DNA of 64,000 nt from Salvator merianae (taxonomy: Eukaryota; Chordata; Lepidosauria; Squamata; Teiidae): positions 78,465,868 through 78,529,867 of the forward strand of contig QVOM02000042.1 in assembly GCA_003586115.2 (NCBI GenBank), written 5' to 3'. Numbering within the stretch: the stretch's first letter is position 1; every line of letters starts with the position of its first letter. The notes under the pieces are model-generated. The model was not told the origin of the DNA, ran no database searches, and saw only the letters and a program-made list of their open reading frames with translations. A program made the position numbers and the translations under genes. Positions 9,010 through 20,265 of this stretch are shown in pieces.

Positions 9010-9426
9010 CAACGCTGGTCAAATACGGTGCCAACAGGTGATATTCTGGAGAAAATCCCCTCTGGAATGATCAATGATCACCTCTAGATTAGACAGCAGG
9101 ACGCGGGGACCATGCTTTCTGTGTACTTTTTGGCATGAAATACTCGGAAGTACATGATATTACTACTGCACATGTGTGGCCATCTTTTGTGGCCCACATG
9201 CCTGTGCAGTGGCCAGGACAACGGTGGTAGCTCTGTCTACAAAGGTAAGTGATCACGCTATTTTGAGAAAACCTGCCATCAGCATTGGGTTGCCCGGTAA
9301 ATGGAATCATGCAATTTATTGGGGATATAGCATAGCGATGGTGGGGTTGTCACAGATACATGTGGCAATCCCACCACAGAAGCACCAAAATGGCACTATA
9401 TTCCTCCCGTCTGGATGCAGCCTTAG
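9010..9426. mobile_element. MITE related to 23010-23530, 37639-38131 and 45588-45930
   Basis: It shares GAAAACCTGCCATCA, GGCAATCCCACCA (or a variant) and a terminal TCTGGATGCAGCC with the other copies. The family is recognised from these four diverged copies. No coding potential; ends are approximate. Confidence 0.55.
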
Positions 9427-9961
9427 ACTGCTTGATGTAAATGGCTTGATGTTGCTAAATACTTAGTATTTTCCCACTTTTGCTGCATAAGATAAACATT
9501 TGTAAAAGAAATAGCACAAGCTAACTTTTGGGTTAATCCATCATGACTTCTATGTACCAGATAGTGCAGCCTAGCGTAATGCCAGGTTGAGCTTTGGAGA
9601 AGGGATTGATCCTTTTTTTACCTTTATAGTTGCACGGATGAATCTACTTTGAAACTAAAGAAGCTTAAGCTTCAGGACCCATAATCCAGGAGGGAGCCAA
9701 GAAGTGACATTGCTTAAAAAATGTGGGCCTACTGTATGAGAATTTGCACCTTAGGAAATCCCAGGACACATAAGAAAACACACCATCTAAAGTGAAGCGC
9801 ATAGAAGTTCTTCAGCTTATTTGTGAGTGACTTGTAATAGAAGTGCTTCCCAAAATTACTACTGCACTTAAGATGTACTTGACAATGCCTATCAGGAGCT
9901 GTGGAGCAGAGCAGGATTTTTCAAAGCTGTCCTTTATAAAGAACCAATTTTGGTCTACCAT

Positions 9962-10147
9962 CAGTGGCAGCTGGCAGCTTTAAGCCCAGGTGTTTGCGCA
10001 CTGTGTGAAGCACGCCATGGCTGTTCGCGGGGCCTCCTGGCCTCCGTACTGCTGAGGCAGTACAGAGACCCAAAGGCCCCATGAACAGCCATGCCGCGCA
10101 TCGCGTGGGACACGAATACCCGGACTTAAAGCTGCCAGCCGCCACTG
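9962..10147. mobile_element. Hairpin hAT-type MITE, copy 1 (186 bp)
   Basis: Starts CAGTGGCAGCTGGCAG and ends CTGCCAGCCGCCACTG. Most of the element folds back on itself. It is flanked by TCTACCAT (9954-9961) and TCTACCAG (10148-10155), an 8-bp target duplication with one mismatch, the length made by hAT transposases. Relatives lie at 23905-24115 and 55207-55403. No protein is encoded. Confidence 0.85.
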
Positions 10148-13100
10148 TCTACCAGGGCTAAAGAGCGCTTAAATTCTTTATGCATATTGTCTCCAGAAAA
10201 TGACACTTCAAGGAAGCTCTCCTATGACAAAACTGTACGTGCATATCTTGCTAGAAAAAACAGTCAAAAAAGCATTTTGTAAAATTTGCTTCATGTAGTA
10301 TGTATTCTCACAGGTGTCTAAAATAAAAGATTATATTGACTGTGATCTTTTGTATGTTTGATTTCACCATTTCATCATTTGATTTCATCCATCATGCACA
10401 TACATAACATTTCCCTAATTTTCATCCCCCCATAACGCAAAAAATATAAGTGGTAGGAAATGTTTATTTCCACCAGTGACTTTGATATGTTAAATAATCC
10501 AGAGCACCACTTCTAATCAAAATCTGGGATGAGGTGGTTAATTTTTTTTAAAAAAAATTGTGGTGATCAGTTGTTGAACAACCCCACTCAAGAGGATAAC
10601 AGTAGTTACCCAGACGTCATTGCTGGTTGAGAAGGGGCCACTATAACAATGCAAGCTTGGAGCCACAGAAAGGTAAGTCTGCCACTGATTGCCGTATGCA
10701 GATTTCTTTATTTTTATTTTTACTTATTTTTATCTTTGTTCTCTGGTTTTGTTCAATTGATTTTATAACAGGGCAGTATAAAAATCCAGTGAATGAATGA
10801 ATAGCTCTTGCACTTGAAAAGATATTGAGAAATGTCTATTGTGCTGTGTGGTCAGTGATGTTGGCAATGCAAATAAAATAGCCCCTGTTGAGTATCTCCA
10901 AACTGCAGCCCTACATGCAATCTGGTAGCTTTTAGACCTTTGGATTTCTTTGAAAATTTAGTTAGATAAGAAGATGTCCTTAGCTGCAAAGGAACATGAA
11001 GTCCATCTGTCACACAAAGATCCTAAAAGAGCTAACAAGGAACGTTGGCTACTCATTCATCTTCCATTTGATATTTGATATTTGATACTTGATACTTGAT
11101 TCCAGCAGCCTCTCTAAGAGGAATACACATGCCAAGGTGAATCTTTGTTTCCTTGCTATCTTTCTGAGGTACTCTGCAAATTGCAGCACCTCACATATGT
11201 GATCTCTCTTTCCCACGTTTTGTTTTTGTTCACATGTGCAACATTAGGATTTCTACATAGCCGCTTCCTACGCTGATCTCCTGCTCCACAAAAGCAATAA
11301 CTATTCCTTATAAGAGATATCTTTAACATCATTTGTTGTCTAGTTAACATGCATGTGAACTAACCAAAAACTTCCCATTGTTTTGTTTGTGTATCTGTGA
11401 ATCCAGGCCAAAACTTTCAGAATCTGCCAAAACCAAGATGGAAAGACTCTCCATGTTTATGCCTCTGAGCATGTCTAGAATGTCTGGGTATATAGTGTTA
11501 CAAGGCAGTATTTGGCAGACATAGTAGGCATGAAAAGGAGCATGTGTTCATGTGTGCCTGTTTGGGACGAAGCTTTATTCAAATGGTGTATAACTTCCCT
11601 AGCAGTCTAGATGACTTTGGAGACAATTTACATAAATTGCACATGAGAAGAGATCCAAACTATACTGATAGCAGTTTGTGAACACACCACCATGTGCAGC
11701 TTGGGTGACAGTTGTGCAAAGTGTGTACTTTGGAGGTGGTTTGAAAGCATTTTCCTTGTCATTAGTGGGGCTGCATTCTGTGAAGTTTCCAGCAAAGGAT
11801 GTTATGTGTGAACAAGGGAGTGGCTAGGCAAGGGAAGCTCAAACGTCTCAGGACTACCATTCACTGGGCTTTTACTGTGCCCAATTTAAGGGGTACAAAG
11901 CTATCTTTCACCCTCTTAAGATGGTGTCACAGCAGCACACTCACTCACTCTGAATATTGTGACATCATCTAGTCACGTTTTATGGGCCAAAATTCAGCTC
12001 TCGGGGCTCTTACTTTACATTTCAGGAACCTGCCATTTCAACTCAACAGGCATTGTCAAGAATTGCTACTGATAAGTACCCTGAAGCACACATTATGCAT
12101 ATATGCATATGTGTAGAATGGGTGGGTGGGAAGGCAGGAGACAGTTGTCAGACCATGGCTTTTGGCTTACAGTGAACATGCACTTCTCTTATCCTTTTGA
12201 TGGCTCACCCTTTGCCCTTCTGGATGCTGTTCAAAAAAGGGGAGGGATAGAAAAGCTCTTGCGTTGCTTTTGGATGTAGAACAAGAATGTAACCCTCACT
12301 GGGGGCCACCCAGTCTATGTCCCTGAACCTGCATTCTTGTTTTTGATAATGAATGAAGCTGTGACTGCAGCCCATATGTGCAGCCTAACATCTGCACATT
12401 CATTGTTATAGTGTGATAACATCTGCTATCAAAACAGGCAGTGAACATGGGGAGAGGAAAGTGGTGAGGGTCTGGGTGCTAGAATGCAAGTGTAGGAACC
12501 ATGGCATAGATGGCACCTTGGAACTGGACCAGAGGCTGGGTTCTAGGCTGGAGAATGTGGCTTAAGGCTGGAGAATGGACAGAGCACAACTGAACTGGAA
12601 ACTCTGCATGAGCAAGATTGTATTGTGTCTATTCAGGAGCAAGGCTGAGTGTAAAGAGATTGCAGTGTTCATGAGCAGAATGCATTTCCAGAGTTCAGCA
12701 GCAGCATGTGACCAGACAACGGGATTAGAGTCTTCACAAGGGCAGAAGATTTCCCCACACAAGCAAGCTAGCAGAGAGGGCAAATAGAGAATCCAGTGCA
12801 TATAACAAGTCAAAGTGTCAAAGCCAAGTAGATAGAATGTGTAGTAATATGGCCAAATCTTGACTGAGATCAGCAGCAAGAGGATAAAGGTGACAGGAGG
12901 AAGTATGTGTATGAAAAATCACAAGAGGGAGGCCAGAAGAATCAGGGCCCAGATAGGACGAGTAAGCTTGGAAAGAAGCAGGAAGGAGAACTTGAAGACC
13001 AGGAGTAACCAGGGCAAGAAAAAGCCCACTTGCTACTGAGACACGTAGCTCAGTGTCTAAGCCAAACTCTAAGCCAATCCACCAGGTTCCACTGTGACTT

Positions 13101-13717
13101 CATATCTAGTCAGCTGAGCCATGATGAGCTGCGTCTTCAATTGAAGGCCACTAGATGGCACCATTGACTAGTGAATTATTAGCTTGCCTTGACGAAGAGG
13201 GGTAGAATAAACATGCCTTCTGCTTGCATTATCTTCTACTTCGTCTTCCTCATGGTTTCGGAACTCAAGTCTTACTAGACCCAGCCGGCATGGCCAGTGG
13301 CCTGGGATAATGTGAGCTCTAGCCCAGCAGCACTTGGCAGTTGGCTTCCCTCATATTTATTTCAAGACAAGTGGCACTAGAATCACTAGAACCATGGAGA
13401 CATGCAATTACTTTGTTCTGATTTCCACTTTTTGATAGCCAGACTGAATGTCTGATTGTGGAACAGAGTTTTGGTTCCTGGGTTCTTTCCAAAAGTGAGA
13501 AAGGAGTGTCCAGTTTGAAGAGGAAAAGATGTGTGTGGGAAGAAGATGTTCAAATCCATCTACAATTTTTCCTTACTTTTCCATCATCCCCTCCGTCCTA
13601 CTGATCCACTTCCCCAATGATTTCTTCAGTTTCCTTTGGGAAGTCTCTTATTCTCCCCCATCCAACTTCCCCCTCTCCATATTACACTGTAACCCTGTTC
13701 CTCATATTGGTCCAATT
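10148..13717. other. Intergenic, no gene recognised
   Basis: About 3.6 kb of mostly unique-looking AT-rich sequence. Around 10690-10800 it ends in GGGCAGTATAAAAATCCA followed by TGAA repeats, the look of a retroposon tail. A short tandem of ATATTTGATA-like units lies near 11065-11100. The open frames at 12562-12879 lack motifs. Confidence 0.5.
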
Positions 13718-13893
13718 TCATAGAATCATAGAATCATAGAGTTGGAAGAGACCTCCAGGGTCATCGAGTCCAACCCCCTGCTCAATGCAGGATTCACTAC
13801 ACCATCCTAGACAGATATCTGTCCAGCCTTTCCTTGAAGACCTCCAGCGAAGGAGAGCCCACCACCTCCTGTGGTAACCTGTTCCAATGACTG
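13718..13893 (-). mobile_element. CR1 LINE 3'-end fragment
   Basis: Contains ATCATAGAATCATAGA and GAGTTGGAAGAGACCTCCAG, followed by GTCCAACCCCCTGCTCAATG, the familiar 3' terminal region of sauropsid CR1 elements. A second copy lies at 45163-45370. The 3' end is at the left, so the element reads on the minus strand. Confidence 0.8.
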
Positions 13894-14070
13894 ATTGCCC
13901 TTTCCTTCTTCACCTAGTTCCCTTCCCTTCTTATTCTTTTAACCTTAACAATATTATATATGAATATTTCCCAAATATATTCTTTCCATCTCTCCATTGT
14001 TCATTTACTTTTATCTCCCCATCCATAAACTATAGCTTGTCTTGCCACCAAGAACAATTTCAAAAGTAAA
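13894..14070. repeat. AT-rich repeat shared with 50290-50670
   Basis: TTTCCATCTCTCC, TTTATCTCCCCATCCATA and ACTATAGCTTGTC recur at about 50600-50665. It is probably an old retrotransposon piece; the class is not determined. Confidence 0.45.
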
Positions 14071-14189
14071 TCTTTTTTTTTTTCCCCTTATTTCTCTCCA
14101 TCAAAACTCACATGCATATCCCAGCACTTCCTTCAATATCCATTCAATTTCTTCCTTCACTTGTTGCCAGAACTATTGGAACATATTGT

Positions 14190-14880
14190 AATGGAAATGA
14201 TTGTAATTGTATTTATGTTTGGATTACCAATACCAACAAAGTTTGGGTGCATAATACATCAAATCTAACTGCAGTTGAGAAGAAGATCCAGATTATAGAT
14301 GTTAGGGTTGCCAAAAGCTGTAGAAAATCTGCCAAACACCACATACACCTTGGTTTTTTTCAGCTTTTTCTATGGCTAGGCTAATTGGTTTGGCAATTTC
14401 TGTGCCCAACCTGGATAGCAATATCTGGTGACAGCAGAGCCGAAGACAAAGCACATCACACAATACCAAGATTTGAAGATAGCAACTGAAAGACTGTGGC
14501 ACAAGCCAGCCGTTGTGGTCCCAGTGGTTGTCAGCACACTGGGTGCCATATCAAAAAACCTTGGTTGGCACTTAGAATACCTGATATCGACAAAATTTCC
14601 ATTGGTCAACTGCAAAAGGCCACACTGCTCAGATCTGCACACATTTTACACTGATATATTATGTTATCCTAAGTTCTTGGGAAGAACTTGATGCAAAATA
14701 AAAGTCAACACCAGCTAAAGAACTGGCAGCTGTCATCATAATAATTTCAATCTCTGATATTATCATAATGGTTCTTAAATTCTTGGTTAGGACTTGAATA
14801 GTTGAATAGTTGAATTTGATGCAGTCTATGACTGTTAATTCTTCTGAATAATAATAATTACAACAATTTTTTTTAAAAAA
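14190..14880 (+). mobile_element. LINE 3' fragment (R2/R4/Dong-like C terminus)
   Basis: The + strand encodes YQDLKIATERLWHK, then VVVPVVVSTLGAISKNL, then YPKFLGRT. This is the C-terminal end typical of R2/R4/Dong-type polyproteins (pattern YQDL..E..R.W, VVPVV.G.LG). An AATAATAATAA-like tail follows at about 14845-14880. Family assignment is from memory of the motif. Confidence 0.6.
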
Positions 14881-15130
14881 AAATTCCCAGTATTCCTTTA
14901 ACTGTGCAACCCCAACTTTCCCCCATAAACATCAGTCCTCCATACTTCTCCATTTTAGATGTTGCTTAAGCTCATCAGAAAGGATTTTCTGCTGGGACAC
15001 TACTGCTGGATCTCCCCTGGTTACAGGGTGGGATAGAAAATAAATAAATCTGAAAACCATCTGTGACTAAAAAGAACTTTTAAAAATTCAGGAGCAGTTA
15101 TTAATTTCTCCTAACTGATGTTTCAACCTC

Positions 15131-15186
15131 AGTGATGTCACTGGCATAGTAAGTACTGCTGGGAGAACAGGAAATGTTTATATAAA
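15131..15186 (+). promoter_or_regulatory. V4 promoter: Vbeta decamer and TATA box
   Basis: AGTGATGTCA at 15131-15140 is an exact match to the conserved Vbeta promoter decamer AGTGAYRTCA, a CRE-like element. TATATAAA follows at 15179-15186, 57 bp before the leader ATG at 15243. Order and spacing fit known mammalian Vbeta promoters. Confidence 0.85.
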
Positions 15187-15242
15187 GAAGGTGCTGCATA
15201 AAACCAAAGCCGTTGGCCTAAGCAAACCCCAGAGAAGTTACA

Positions 15243-16305
15243 ATGTGGATCAGCTGGTTTTTGGCTTTTTGCTTGTCCAAAATAGGTAAGCTCTTTAGTC
15301 AACATTTAAACCTTGCTTAGATGGTTCAGAGGGCATCCAGCATGGTACATGGATTTGCCAAGGTATAATGTTGGATATATCTCCGTGAGATTCCCCTACC
15401 CCAGATCTCCCCATTTAACAACTTGGATTCCTCTCTTGTCCTGCTCCTTGGCATCAGTCTTGCACAACTGCTCTGGCCTGGTAGGGACAGAAACTCCAAT
15501 AGAAGAGAGTGACGTCTGGAGGCTTCCTTTCTCCTTCCTTTGCTCCTAGCGTGTTGGGCACCAAATCAAGGCGGGAAAATACGGTTGCCTTTGCTTCCTG
15601 TGCTTTTAATTTATTTAAGTATTTAGATTTAGATTAAGTATTTATTTAAGTATTTAGATTATGCTCTTCATCGAAGGTTTCTAGGGTGGGTCAAAACAGT
15701 AAAAAGATAAAATCCATAAGACAGCTTAAAACATACTCCCACTGTCACTGCTGTCTGGGGTGGAGCGCTTGGTGTCTGTGTGGTTCATAGGAGTCATGGT
15801 GACACAGAAGAGGGAGCAATAAATCCGTAATTCACACCTGATGAAGGATGGGACAAAGGTTCAGAATTTAAAGTCTGGAGAAAGTGGCTCCTCTTCCAAT
15901 GTTTCACAGAAAGCAGCTCGGCTGACACACCTCAGTCGGGAACCAAACCTTGACATAGCTGAACTGTTCTTTTGACTACAGGTTTCTTACAAATGCTGTC
16001 TTTTTTTCCCCCCAGGCTGTTCAAGTGCAGGAATCAGTCAGACATACAGTCTGGTGCACCAGGAAGGCCAAAATGCCCAGCTAGAGTGCAGACAGACAAA
16101 TAATCACGACAGCATGTTTTGGTACCGGCAAGAAGCAGATCAATCCCTGCAGCTCCTTTATTCCTTCCTGTATCTTGAGGTTCGAGAAAATAGCAGCATT
16201 TCTTCCCGCTTCACTGCTGAACGCCCTCAAACCGCATATAGTAATCTGAAAATTTCATCTGTGAAGCAAGAGGATTCAGCTGTATATTTTTGTGCGACAA
16301 GTAAA
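15243..16305 (+). CDS. TRBV: T-cell receptor beta V segment (V4)
   Basis: Leader exon 15243-15285 (MWISWFLAFCLSKI plus one base), GTAAG donor, a long 730-bp intron, then the V exon 16016-16305 after a CCCCCCAG acceptor. The frame is intact: first Cys in LEC, CDR1 NNHDS, core FWYRQ with the ordinary Arg43, QLLYSF, an NSS sequon, RFTAERP, and DSAVYFCATS. The intron is six to seven times longer than in V1-V3 or V5 and holds a repeat at about 15590-15740 (ATTTATTTAAGTATTTAGA). This is the most conventional of the V segments, with the best promoter and a good RSS. Unique copy in the window. Confidence 0.9.
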
Positions 16306-16344
16306 CACAGCACTTCAAAGTAACCTTGATTTCCTACAAAAAGT
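16306..16344 (+). promoter_or_regulatory. V4 recombination signal sequence, 23-bp spacer
   Basis: Heptamer CACAGCA (16306-16312), 23-bp spacer (16313-16335), nonamer ACAAAAAGT (16336-16344), which departs from consensus in the last two bases. Confidence 0.85.
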
Positions 16345-16440
16345 CGTAAGTTCATATAATAGGCAGAACCTAGGGCTCTGCCATAAGAGTTGTATTATCA
16401 GCTCTTCCGTAACTTCAGTGCTTCATTAAGGATCCACGTA

Positions 16441-16804
16441 GGGCCTGTTCACACTTTGTGCTAGCAAGCTCCAGGGATGCTTGATGCTTTGCAGAGGCCC
16501 TTGCAACTGGGAACAGAGTAACACTGCTGATAGTCAGCTCCCGGTAAAGTGTGCTTGCACTTGCTGTGGCTGCCACGATCACCCAAATGTCCTTGCGCGC
16601 ACCTGTATGTTGCATGGTGCTGGCAATCACAATGGTACAGATCCAACATGGTATAGATCCAGCAAGGCTACCAGCATTCGCGACCATAAACGCTGGTAGC
16701 CTGCTGAAGATAGGTACTAGGGCCACGCAGCGCAGATGCGTGATCAATACCACCATAGAACAGGACAATTATCCTGTTCTACGGTGGTAAGTGCAAAAAA
16801 GCCC
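16441..16804. mobile_element. MITE with GGGCCTGTTCACACTT ends
   Basis: Left end GGGCCTGTTCACACTT, right end AAGTGCAAAAAAGCCC. It shares its interior with 36180-36604 and 43511-43846 (CCAGCATTCGC, GCTGGTAGC-like words). Non-coding. Confidence 0.7.
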
Positions 16805-17079
16805 AGAGTTACTCCATGTTCCTTTTGCTCTTTTCATTTCCTAGATGGAGTCTCGTTTTTGTTTCCTTTCAGTATAAATGGGGAAAATACCATGCAATTA
16901 AAAGCTTTATGGTGCAGCTAAAACCTTATTGGATTGAGTGGGGTGTGTTAGTATAATAGGGTTTCTTCCCAAAAGAAACAAATTCTTCTAGGTTTTGCAT
17001 GTATATGTGGCACCATCCAGCCTCTGGAACAGCATCCTCAGAGAGTTCTGTCTAGCACTATCCTTATATTTTTATATAT
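16805..17079. other. Intergenic, no feature seen
   Basis: No gene or named repeat recognised. Confidence 0.5.
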
Positions 17080-17245
17080 TTATTTTAGGGAATTTACATC
17101 CCACCTTTCTACTGAAGGTGTGCATATCATTTCTGCCTCCTCGTTTGATCCCCATAAGAAGCCTGTGAAGTAGGTTAGTCTGGAAAGTTGTGACTGGCCC
17201 AAGGTTTCACGGCACATTGGGGAGTTGAACCCAGAAACATCTAGA
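17080..17245. repeat. Ancient SINE/LINE2-type repeat
   Basis: Shows TTTACATCCCACCTTTC, TTTGATCCCCATAAGAAG, CCTGTGAAGTAGGTTAG and TGGCCCAAGGTTTCACGG, words of a widespread amniote retroposon. Similar CCCACC..TT words occur at 54520-54600 and about 47105. Confidence 0.55.
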
Positions 17246-18740
17246 TGACCTCTCTACACTTTTTTTTAAATCTGGTTTTATTCTATTTTTAATTACAGTA
17301 CACGTTTTTAATTACACTGTTTTATATATTAGTTGCTTTGTAGACACTATATGGATTTTGGAGGGGTATTTCCAAGAGAACATTTACTTATTGGACAGCA
17401 AAGAAATCTGAAAGGGTGGGATAAAAATATTTAAAAGAAAGGTAGGTAGGTAGGTAGATAGGTAGTATACCTGTAATGTTCCAGAAGGAAAGTTTCGAGG
17501 AACGATGGATCCCAAATTAACTTGGGCATCTCATTTGCTGGAGCTGTGCCTGGCAGTCTTGGGTTGCATCCTGATGTCACTCACTGATTCTGCTATGTTT
17601 TGGATATCCTGGAATATCCATATTTTATTCTGGAATATGCAAATACTTATAGCGGAATGAGTAAGTGATGTCTGGATGCAGCTTTGATTTGTGAACCAAT
17701 ATAGCCAACTGCAAGCTACCAAGAAGAGGGTGGGCCTGGACCCAAGGAACAGACATGATTAGGAATTAGCCTATTTTGGTCTTTACCCAGGGAGTAAAAA
17801 CAGGAGTCAGCCACAACCTCATTCAAGGAAAACCTCGATTTTTCCATACTCACTTCGTCGTTCTACTATTTTCCAAATTCTGTGTCATTTCTTTAGCTAT
17901 GGGCTTTGGCTGGTTATTGCCTAATGTGATTTTTACCTACATTTGTTTCTTTGCTTTGCATTGAGAGCTTTTGCTTTCTTCAGAGCATTCACGGTTGCAG
18001 AAGGGCACTGTTTCCAGGTACTTGGACAAAACAGCTCCAACAGCCTGCAACTTTGGAGACTGGGAAACGGCTATGGTGGCTCACATTTGAGTTCACATCC
18101 CTGTGGGATATTCGTCTTGTGTAGCCCCATAGTAAATAGTTGTAGCAGAAGGAATGAATGGGTTCCATTAGATAGCAAGCAGATCCTACTGCTAATGAGA
18201 CTCCTCTTTACGTTGCATTCATTAGCTGTTACAGCATAAAATTGTCCACCAGAGCTCTTGGAGTGTGCTAAGTCAAAGAAGGAGAACACATTCTCAGCAA
18301 TCAGATCTGTTCCAATAGGGCCATATAGTGGGGAGACATGAGGCTGGCTGCTCAGCACAATGTATCAGCAACCATAGCCATTGAGCTGTCAGTGCAGTGA
18401 CATGATATTTGCTGGAGAGCTTGAAGACAAGTACCTCTGTATATCAGCATGGTCCTGGTTGACAAAGATGTATGATAGAACAAGAGGAACATCCTTCTGC
18501 CATATCTACTGCTATCCAGCAACATGTAACTTCTGCCCTGCATGTTTTGGTGTCTTCTAGGACCATCTGACAATGTCTGGCTAAATCAGGCTTGCATGCT
18601 GGGTGTCAAATGGTGTTTAGCATGTATTACTGTGTTGCAGTGCTTTTGTCCATGAGTGTAGCTATAATTAATACAGTTACAGTTGAATTTTTCCAGTTAG
18701 TATTTTCCAGTTAGTATTTTCCAGTTCCTGTGTGTTGTTT
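17246..18740. other. Intergenic, no gene recognised
   Basis: Includes a short (AGGT)n tract at 17440-17465. The open frames at 17943-18358 show no domains. Confidence 0.5.
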
Positions 18741-18832
18741 TGGCTTGACTTGGCGTGGCGTGGCGTGGCGTGGCGTGGCATGGCTTGGCTTGGCTTGGCT
18801 TGGCTTGGCTTGGCTTGGCTTGGCTTGGCTTG
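18741..18832 (+). repeat. Pentanucleotide tandem repeat, TGGCG then TTGGC
   Basis: A first block of TGGCG units changes to a longer block of TTGGC units. Open frames across it are periodic artefacts. Confidence 0.95.
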
Positions 18833-19784
18833 ATTCTGGCCAGTTGAGAATTAGGATGAATGAAAAACAGCTTGAAGCCTTGTCTGTACTTGCTTTTAGA
18901 CTGGTATCAACAGAGAAGTTGTTTCTTCCACATTCTTCTCCTAAACACTGTGACTGGAAGTACAAGAGCTCTAGAAATGTAATTACCTATTAGAAGTAGC
19001 TAACAAGGTACAACAAAGCATAAATATTAAAAATCAGTGCAAAGGGTAAAGTCAGAACATATTTAAAGAAAAAAAAATAGTTTTACACCACTGTACAATA
19101 GAACTAGAACTAATAGAGTTAACCCTCGCCCCCTCTATGTCAGGATTAAGGGGTGACCTTTTTATCCCTGCTCTTCTAGAAGTGCCCGTGAAGGACGGAG
19201 CAATGCCACCAGCCTCACACTCAGGCTCCTTTTATTGCACCGGCAATCTAACCTGGGTTGGTGGTGGTCTCTGGAACATGCTGAGTCATTGGGGCCCAGT
19301 CAGCAGAGCGATTGCTCTTTTGCTGCATCAGCCATGTTTAACTGGAATTACTTGCTTTCCACATTCAAAAGTAAGAATCATTCAAAATCACCTTTCCATT
19401 GTAGAACTGAGCAGCCCTCATGAGCTGGGAGAGGCAGGGAGAGCTCAAGTGACCATCAAAAGTTTTAAAAAATAAATAATGAAATTGTATTAATTTGTGT
19501 TTATCCTTAGAGCTCAGGGCAGGGAAGATCTTGGAACCACTCCTTTCTCTTTTTCTGACTGTTTGTGTGTGCACAAACACACATGGGGGTGCTTTTATAT
19601 ATCTGTGCAGTTTGAATACGTGGTTACATGCATATTATGAAATAGGAATGTCCCATTTCTTGCCTGCCAATAGCTCTAGTTGTCCCTCCCTTCTGAGATC
19701 ATAAAGTGAAACCAGGTTAGGCAGTATGCGCTGCAGTTATGGGGAAATGTATCAAAAGCTCATTTTCAGCTCTAGGAAGCAGAG
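18833..19784. other. Intergenic upstream of V5
   Basis: No clear decamer or TATA box precedes V5. Position 19334 has a leader-like ATG followed by a GTAAG donor, but no V exon follows. Confidence 0.45.
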
Positions 19785-20223
19785 ATGTGGGTCAGATGGT
19801 GGATGGTCGCTTGTTTCTTGAAAATAGGTAAGGCTTCTACTCAACATTTCCTCCTGGGCTGCTTTAAAAGTTGTTCTCCAGGCAACAGTTCACTGTCATT
19901 TCTTCTTCTTATAAAGTATATCCTATTTCAGGGTGTTCAGATGCAGAGGTCTCCCAGCCATGGAGTATGATGCTACGTGAAAATGAAGATGCCACCTTGA
20001 GTTGCAGGCAGAACAATGGCCACTATAGTATGCTTTGGTTCCATCAGGGTGAAGGACAAGGTCTAAAGCTTCTCTACAAGTTCCATAATAAAAATTTACA
20101 TCAGGAAAGTGACACACTTGGCTATTTCAGTGCTGACCAACCTGCACCAGACTGCACCAACTTGTACATTTCCTTGGCACAGAAGGAAGATTCAGCTGTA
20201 TATTTCTGTGCAAGCAGCTTATG
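19785..20223 (+). CDS. TRBV: T-cell receptor beta V segment (V5)
   Basis: Leader exon 19785-19827 (MWVRWWMVACFLKI plus one base), 104-bp intron, V exon 19932-20223. The open frame has first Cys in TLSC, CDR1 NGHYS, core LWFHQ (His in place of Arg43), GLKLLYKF, and DSAVYFCASS. It resembles V1-V3 (WSMMLREN, NNGHYS) but is clearly diverged, and its 3' flank (20370-20440) still aligns with theirs. Oddities: the FR3 start has LGYFSADQ instead of DRFRAEQ, there is an extra Cys in FR3 (PAPDC, codon 20153-20155), and the RSS spacer is 26 bp. It is translatable, but it may be poorly rearranged or a functional-ORF-only segment. Confidence 0.85.
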
Positions 20224-20265
20224 CACAGCAGCACTTGAAAGTAACCTCTTCTTCCTACAAAATCC
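20224..20265 (+). promoter_or_regulatory. V5 RSS with abnormal 26-bp spacer
   Basis: Heptamer CACAGCA (20224-20230) and the best nonamer ACAAAATCC (20257-20265) are 26 bp apart. At 23 bp the nonamer would be CCTACAAAA. Compared with V4 (CACAGCACTTCAAAG), a 3-bp GCA is inserted right after the heptamer (CACAGCAGCACTTGAAAG). Confidence 0.75.

Noticed and set aside
14428..14691. Possible host gene fragment (87 residues)
   Set aside because: The motifs YQDL..., VVVPVV... and YPKFLGRT are those of a LINE C terminus.
19334..19475. Leader-like ATG with a GTAAG donor (19334-19370) that could begin another V gene
   Set aside because: No acceptor followed by an open V exon with Cys/Trp/YFC motifs or an RSS lies within the next few hundred bases.
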